This document shows, in pieces, positions 60,764-64,000 of a stretch of DNA of 64,000 nt (within the stretch, counting starts at the first letter, position 1; each line of letters begins with the position of its first letter). Under the pieces are notes generated by a model. That model saw only the letters and a program-made list of their open reading frames with translations. It ran no database searches and had not been told where the DNA came from. This DNA comes from Flavobacterium sp. LC2016-23 (GTDB taxonomy: Bacteria > Bacteroidota > Bacteroidia > Flavobacteriales > Flavobacteriaceae): NCBI RefSeq assembly GCF_009674775.1, contig NZ_WKKE01000001.1:124001-188000 (forward strand), given 5' to 3'. A program made the translations under genes and the position numbers.

Positions 60764-62008
60764 ATGGAAGTTTTAAAAATAGCAACAGCAGGAAGTGTAG
60801 ATGACGGAAAAAGTACTTTAATCGGAAGATTATTATACGATACAAAATCATTGACGACCGATAAGATCGAGGCAATCGAAAAAAGCAGCAAACAAAAAGG
60901 ATACGATTATCTTGATTTTTCACTGGCAACGGATGGATTAGTAGCCGAAAGAGAACAGGGAATCACAATTGATGTTGCGCACATTTATTTTTCGACTGCC
61001 AAGAAAAGTTACATTATTGCCGACACTCCGGGTCACGTAGAATATACCAGAAACATGGTTACAGGAGCTTCGACTTCTCAGGTTTCCATCATTTTAATCG
61101 ATGCCAGAAAAGGGGTAATTGAGCAAACGTACCGTCACTTTTTCATCAATAATTTATTGAGAGTAAAAGAGGTAATTGTAGCGATCAACAAAATGGATTT
61201 GGTCGATTATTCGGAAGAAGTTTACAATAAAATCAAAGCCGATTTCCAGGCATTAAATGCTAAAAGCACGTTCAAAGAACAAAATGTAAGCTACATTCCG
61301 TTAAGTGCCATCAACGGCGGAAATGTGGTGGATCAGTCTAAAGATATGCCGTGGTACACCGGTCAAACCGTTTTAGAGCATTTAGAAGGACTGCATTCTT
61401 CGGATGTTTTTGAAGCCGGAAAAGCCCGTTTTCCGGTTCAGACCGTAATTCGTCCTAAGACACAGGAATACCATGATTTTAGAGGATATGCCGGAAAATT
61501 ATACGGGAATTCCATAAAAGTAGGAGATGCGGTTACCGTTTTACCTTCTTTAACAGAATCAAAAGTATCTAAAATTCACTTTTTCGATAAAACATATGAT
61601 GAAGCTGTTGCAGGTTCTTCTATTACCATCGAATTAGAAAACGATATCAATGTGACAAGAGGCGATATGATCGTAAAATCATCAGAGCTTCCAAAAATTG
61701 AAAAAGAAATCAGTACAACGGTCTGTTGGATGGACAGCAAAAAACTGGTGGCAGGGACGAAATATATTGTACAGCACAATACCAACTCCGTTTTGGCCAA
61801 AGTAGAAAGTATCAAGAATACGATCTCCACAGATTATTCCGGAACCAAAGAAGCCACACAATTAGCAATCAACGAAATTGGAGAAGTAACGATCAAATTA
61901 AGCAAGCCTTTGTATTTTGATGCCTACAACGACAATAAATCAAACGGAGCATTTATCCTGATTGATACCGCAACAAACACCACAGCAGGAGTAGGATTCA
62001 TTCGATAA
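60764..62008 (+). CDS. cysN: sulfate adenylyltransferase subunit 1 (GTPase)
   Basis: 414 residues from ATG 60764; upstream in-frame sequence is repeat-derived. GTPase motifs: GSVDDGKSTLIGRLLYD, DTPGHVEYTRNMVTGAS, NKMDLVDY, then EF-Tu-like beta-barrel domains. The chain ends after the barrel, so there is no fused APS kinase domain as in some CysNC. Gap to cysD is 139 bases of simple repeat (TTGATAGTTG, ACAACCAACAACC). Confidence 0.95.
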   Translation: MEVLKIATAGSVDDGKSTLIGRLLYDTKSLTTDKIEAIEKSSKQKGYDYLDFSLATDGLVAEREQGITIDVAHIYFSTAKKSYIIADTPGHVEYTRNMVTGASTSQVSIILIDARKGVIEQTYRHFFINNLLRVKEVIVAINKMDLVDYSEEVYNKIKADFQALNAKSTFKEQNVSYIPLSAINGGNVVDQSKDMPWYTGQTVLEHLEGLHSSDVFEAGKARFPVQTVIRPKTQEYHDFRGYAGKLYGNSIKVGDAVTVLPSLTESKVSKIHFFDKTYDEAVAGSSITIELENDINVTRGDMIVKSSELPKIEKEISTTVCWMDSKKLVAGTKYIVQHNTNSVLAKVESIKNTISTDYSGTKEATQLAINEIGEVTIKLSKPLYFDAYNDNKSNGAFILIDTATNTTAGVGFIR

Positions 62009-62098
62009 ATGCATTAGGCTTTAAGCAATAAGCCTTAAGCAAAAACACAAAGTTAAAAAAGCCTAGAGCGTACAGCTTAAAGCCTAAAGCCAGAAATA
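62009..62098. repeat. GCTTTAAGCAATAAGCCTTAAGC-type repeat
   Basis: Copies of TTAAGCCTTAAGC and AGCCTAAAGCC in both orientations. Same family as 19788-19902. Confidence 0.7.
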
Positions 62099-62100
62099 AA

Positions 62101-64000
62101 ATGGAAAGTTTTAGAACAGAAATAGAAAATCCGATAGTTCAGAAAGAGATTATCGATCTTGAAAAAAAGATTCACTTATTCCGTGGAGGAAAAATTGACG
62201 ATGAGCGTTTTCGCAGTCTTCGTTTAGCACGAGGTATTTACGGACAACGTCAGGAAGGCGTACAAATGATTCGTATTAAATTGCCTTACGGTAAAGTAAC
62301 GAGCGAACAATTGGTGCGAATTACCAAAGTTTCCGATGAATATTCAACCGGACGTTTGCATATAACAACCCGTCAGGACATTCAGATTCACTATGTAAGT
62401 TTAGACAGAACTCCGGAGCTTTGGGCAAACCTGGCCAAAGACGATATTACGTTGCGTGAAGCTTGTGGTAACACGGTTAGAAATATTACAGGAAGCGAAC
62501 TAGCTGGTGTAGACGTAAACGAACCGTTTGACGTTTCGCCTTATGCCCATGGACTTTTCCAATATTTATTAAGAAATCCAATTTGTCAGGAAATGGGACG
62601 TAAATTTAAAATTTCGTTCTCATCCTCTGAAGAAGATACCGCTTTGAGTTATTTACACGATTTAGGATTTATTCCTAAAATTGTAAATGGTGAAAAAGGG
62701 TTTAAAATCATGTTTGGGGGAGGTTTGGGCTCACAGCCGGCGCATGCCGAATTGCTTTCAGAGTTTGTTCCCGTAAACCAGATTATTCCAACAGCAGAAG
62801 GAATCATCCGTATTTTTGACCGCTATGGTGAGCGTGCCAAAAGAATGAAAGCACGTATGAAGTTCCTGATCAAAGAAATGGGAAGAGATGTTTTCCTTGA
62901 TCTGGTTGAAAAAGAGAAAAAAGCAATTGCTTTTGAAACGTACGAAATAGATACAACTGCTTTTGATGGTCCGATTCCGGAACCATTATTAGAAGTGCCG
63001 CAAGTTACGATTGAAGATACCGCAGCTTATGAATCGTGGAAAGAATCGAATGTAATTGCACAAAAACAAGCAGGTTATTACGCGATCGGAATCAAAGTTT
63101 TATTAGGCGATTTTTATACCGATAAAGCGAGATTGTTAGCCGACTTAATTAAAAATTATGCTGCCAATGAATTACGTTTTTCATTGCGTCAAAATATTGT
63201 AATCCGTCACGTAAAAGAGGAAAATCTTCCTTTCTTTTATCAGGAATTAGCCAAATTGGACTTTGTTCATTTAGGTTATAATTCGACAGCGGATATTACA
63301 GCTTGTCCGGGTACTGATACTTGTAATTTGGGGATTGCAAGTAGTACCGGTATAGCTGAAGAATTAGAAAGAGTAATCAATTCCGAGTACCCTCAGTACA
63401 AAAACAACCGTGAAATTGAAATCAAAATCAGTGGCTGTATGAATGCCTGCGGACAACACAATATGTCGGCAATTGGTTTTCAGGGAATGTCTATCAACTC
63501 CGGAAAATTGGTAGCGCCAGCCTTACAGGTTTTACTGGGCGGAGGAAGATTAGGAAACGGAGCTGGACGTTTTGCTGACAAAGTGATTAAAATTCCAAGC
63601 CGAAGAGGACCAGATGCATTGCGTACCATTTTAAATGATTTTGATGCGAATGCCAAAGGAGAAAAATTCCTGAATTATTACGATCTGAAAGGGGAGAAAT
63701 ATTTCTATGAAATTTTAAAGCCATTTGCAGATGTAACCAATTTAACAGAAGCTGATTTTATTGATTGGGGGAATGCCGATAACTACGTAAAAGCAGTTGG
63801 AGTAGGAGAATGTGCCGGAGTTGTCATAGATTTAGTGGCTACTTTATTATTAGAAGCCAAAGATAAACTGACTTTCGCCCAGGAATCATTCAACGAAGGA
63901 AAATGGTCAGATGCAATCTATCATGCTTACGCCGGATTTGTTAATGGTGCCAAAGCGTTATTGCTTGCAGAAAATGAAAAAACAAACCATCACGCAGGAA
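62101..64000 (+). CDS. nitrite/sulfite reductase, sulfite reductase type (3' end outside window)
   Basis: 633 codons present with no stop. It reduces sulfite to sulfide, using a siroheme-4Fe4S centre ligated by Cys402-x5-Cys408 (ACPGTDTC) and Cys446-x3-Cys450 (SGCMNACG). Substrate-binding arginines are seen in RQEGVQMIRIKLPYG and HITTRQDIQIHYV. Two ferredoxin-like reductase halves are followed, from about residue 575, by a helical region (LLLEAKDKLTFAQESFNEGKWSDAIYHAYAGFVNGAKALL) resembling a HEPN domain. Placement as last gene of the cys operon marks it as the assimilatory enzyme. Confidence 0.95.
   Translation, partial: MESFRTEIENPIVQKEIIDLEKKIHLFRGGKIDDERFRSLRLARGIYGQRQEGVQMIRIKLPYGKVTSEQLVRITKVSDEYSTGRLHITTRQDIQIHYVSLDRTPELWANLAKDDITLREACGNTVRNITGSELAGVDVNEPFDVSPYAHGLFQYLLRNPICQEMGRKFKISFSSSEEDTALSYLHDLGFIPKIVNGEKGFKIMFGGGLGSQPAHAELLSEFVPVNQIIPTAEGIIRIFDRYGERAKRMKARMKFLIKEMGRDVFLDLVEKEKKAIAFETYEIDTTAFDGPIPEPLLEVPQVTIEDTAAYESWKESNVIAQKQAGYYAIGIKVLLGDFYTDKARLLADLIKNYAANELRFSLRQNIVIRHVKEENLPFFYQELAKLDFVHLGYNSTADITACPGTDTCNLGIASSTGIAEELERVINSEYPQYKNNREIEIKISGCMNACGQHNMSAIGFQGMSINSGKLVAPALQVLLGGGRLGNGAGRFADKVIKIPSRRGPDALRTILNDFDANAKGEKFLNYYDLKGEKYFYEILKPFADVTNLTEADFIDWGNADNYVKAVGVGECAGVVIDLVATLLLEAKDKLTFAQESFNEGKWSDAIYHAYAGFVNGAKALLLAENEKTNHHAG

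Overview
The window is chromosomal DNA from a low-GC member of the Bacteroidota, most likely a Flavobacterium or close relative. The evidence is the gene set and the promoters. Genes include the type IX secretion protein PorT next to ubiE, a lipoprotein form of TamA (TamL), GLPGLI, DUF5686 and 2TM-domain proteins, and several outer-membrane receptors with carboxypeptidase-like N-terminal domains. Promoters fit the Bacteroidota pattern TTG-N17-23-TAnnTTTG, and Shine-Dalgarno sequences are scarce. I saw no rRNA, tRNA, CRISPR array, insertion sequence or prophage.

Layout. 1-3857: end of an ABC permease, a zinc alcohol dehydrogenase, a cupin_8 protein and an XRE regulator. 3858-9930: an AT-rich accessory island on the minus strand. 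At its head is a toxin gene with a Tae4-type peptidoglycan amidase domain, then a Tai4-like lipoprotein immunity gene, then seven tandem paralogues encoding small exported proteins. The toxin frame continues upstream into a lipoprotein signal sequence but is cut by one TAG codon. 10095-24012: housekeeping genes (accD, fbaA, tamL, trmH-type methyltransferase, porT, ubiE, folA, thyA, bifunctional nuclease, etfA/etfB, pdhB). 24080-39591: DUF5686 protein, repeat-rich DNA, an AlkA-type glycosylase, soluble and membrane pyrophosphatases, a HigBA toxin-antitoxin pair between two look-alike hairpins, a deoxynucleoside kinase, and a GLPGLI plus beta-barrel pair.

39738-64000 is a sulfur and methionine supercluster: metK, a TonB-dependent receptor, metY, a homoserine-dehydrogenase-like paralogue, metX under a SAM-I riboswitch, thrA, an OsmC protein, a metZ-type enzyme, two RDD proteins, an Rrf2 regulator, two TauE/SafE permeases, and cysH, cysD, cysN and a sulfite reductase that runs off the window. 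Together these would take up sulfate, activate it to APS, reduce it to sulfide, and combine sulfide with O-acetylhomoserine to make homocysteine. Methionine synthase is not in the window.

Two undescribed-looking systems stand out. (1) Short Cys/Met-rich leader ORFs followed by intrinsic terminators precede the TonB receptor, metY and the metX region. In three of the four, a segment at the end of the leader can pair with the 5' arm of the terminator, as in classical attenuation. Two of these leaders, and the cys operon, also carry a shared dyad that could be the operator of the local Rrf2 regulator. (2) The Tae4/Tai4 locus is followed by an immunity-like array of seven paralogues plus a vestige of an eighth, as expected for a polymorphic toxin locus that has exchanged its toxin domain.
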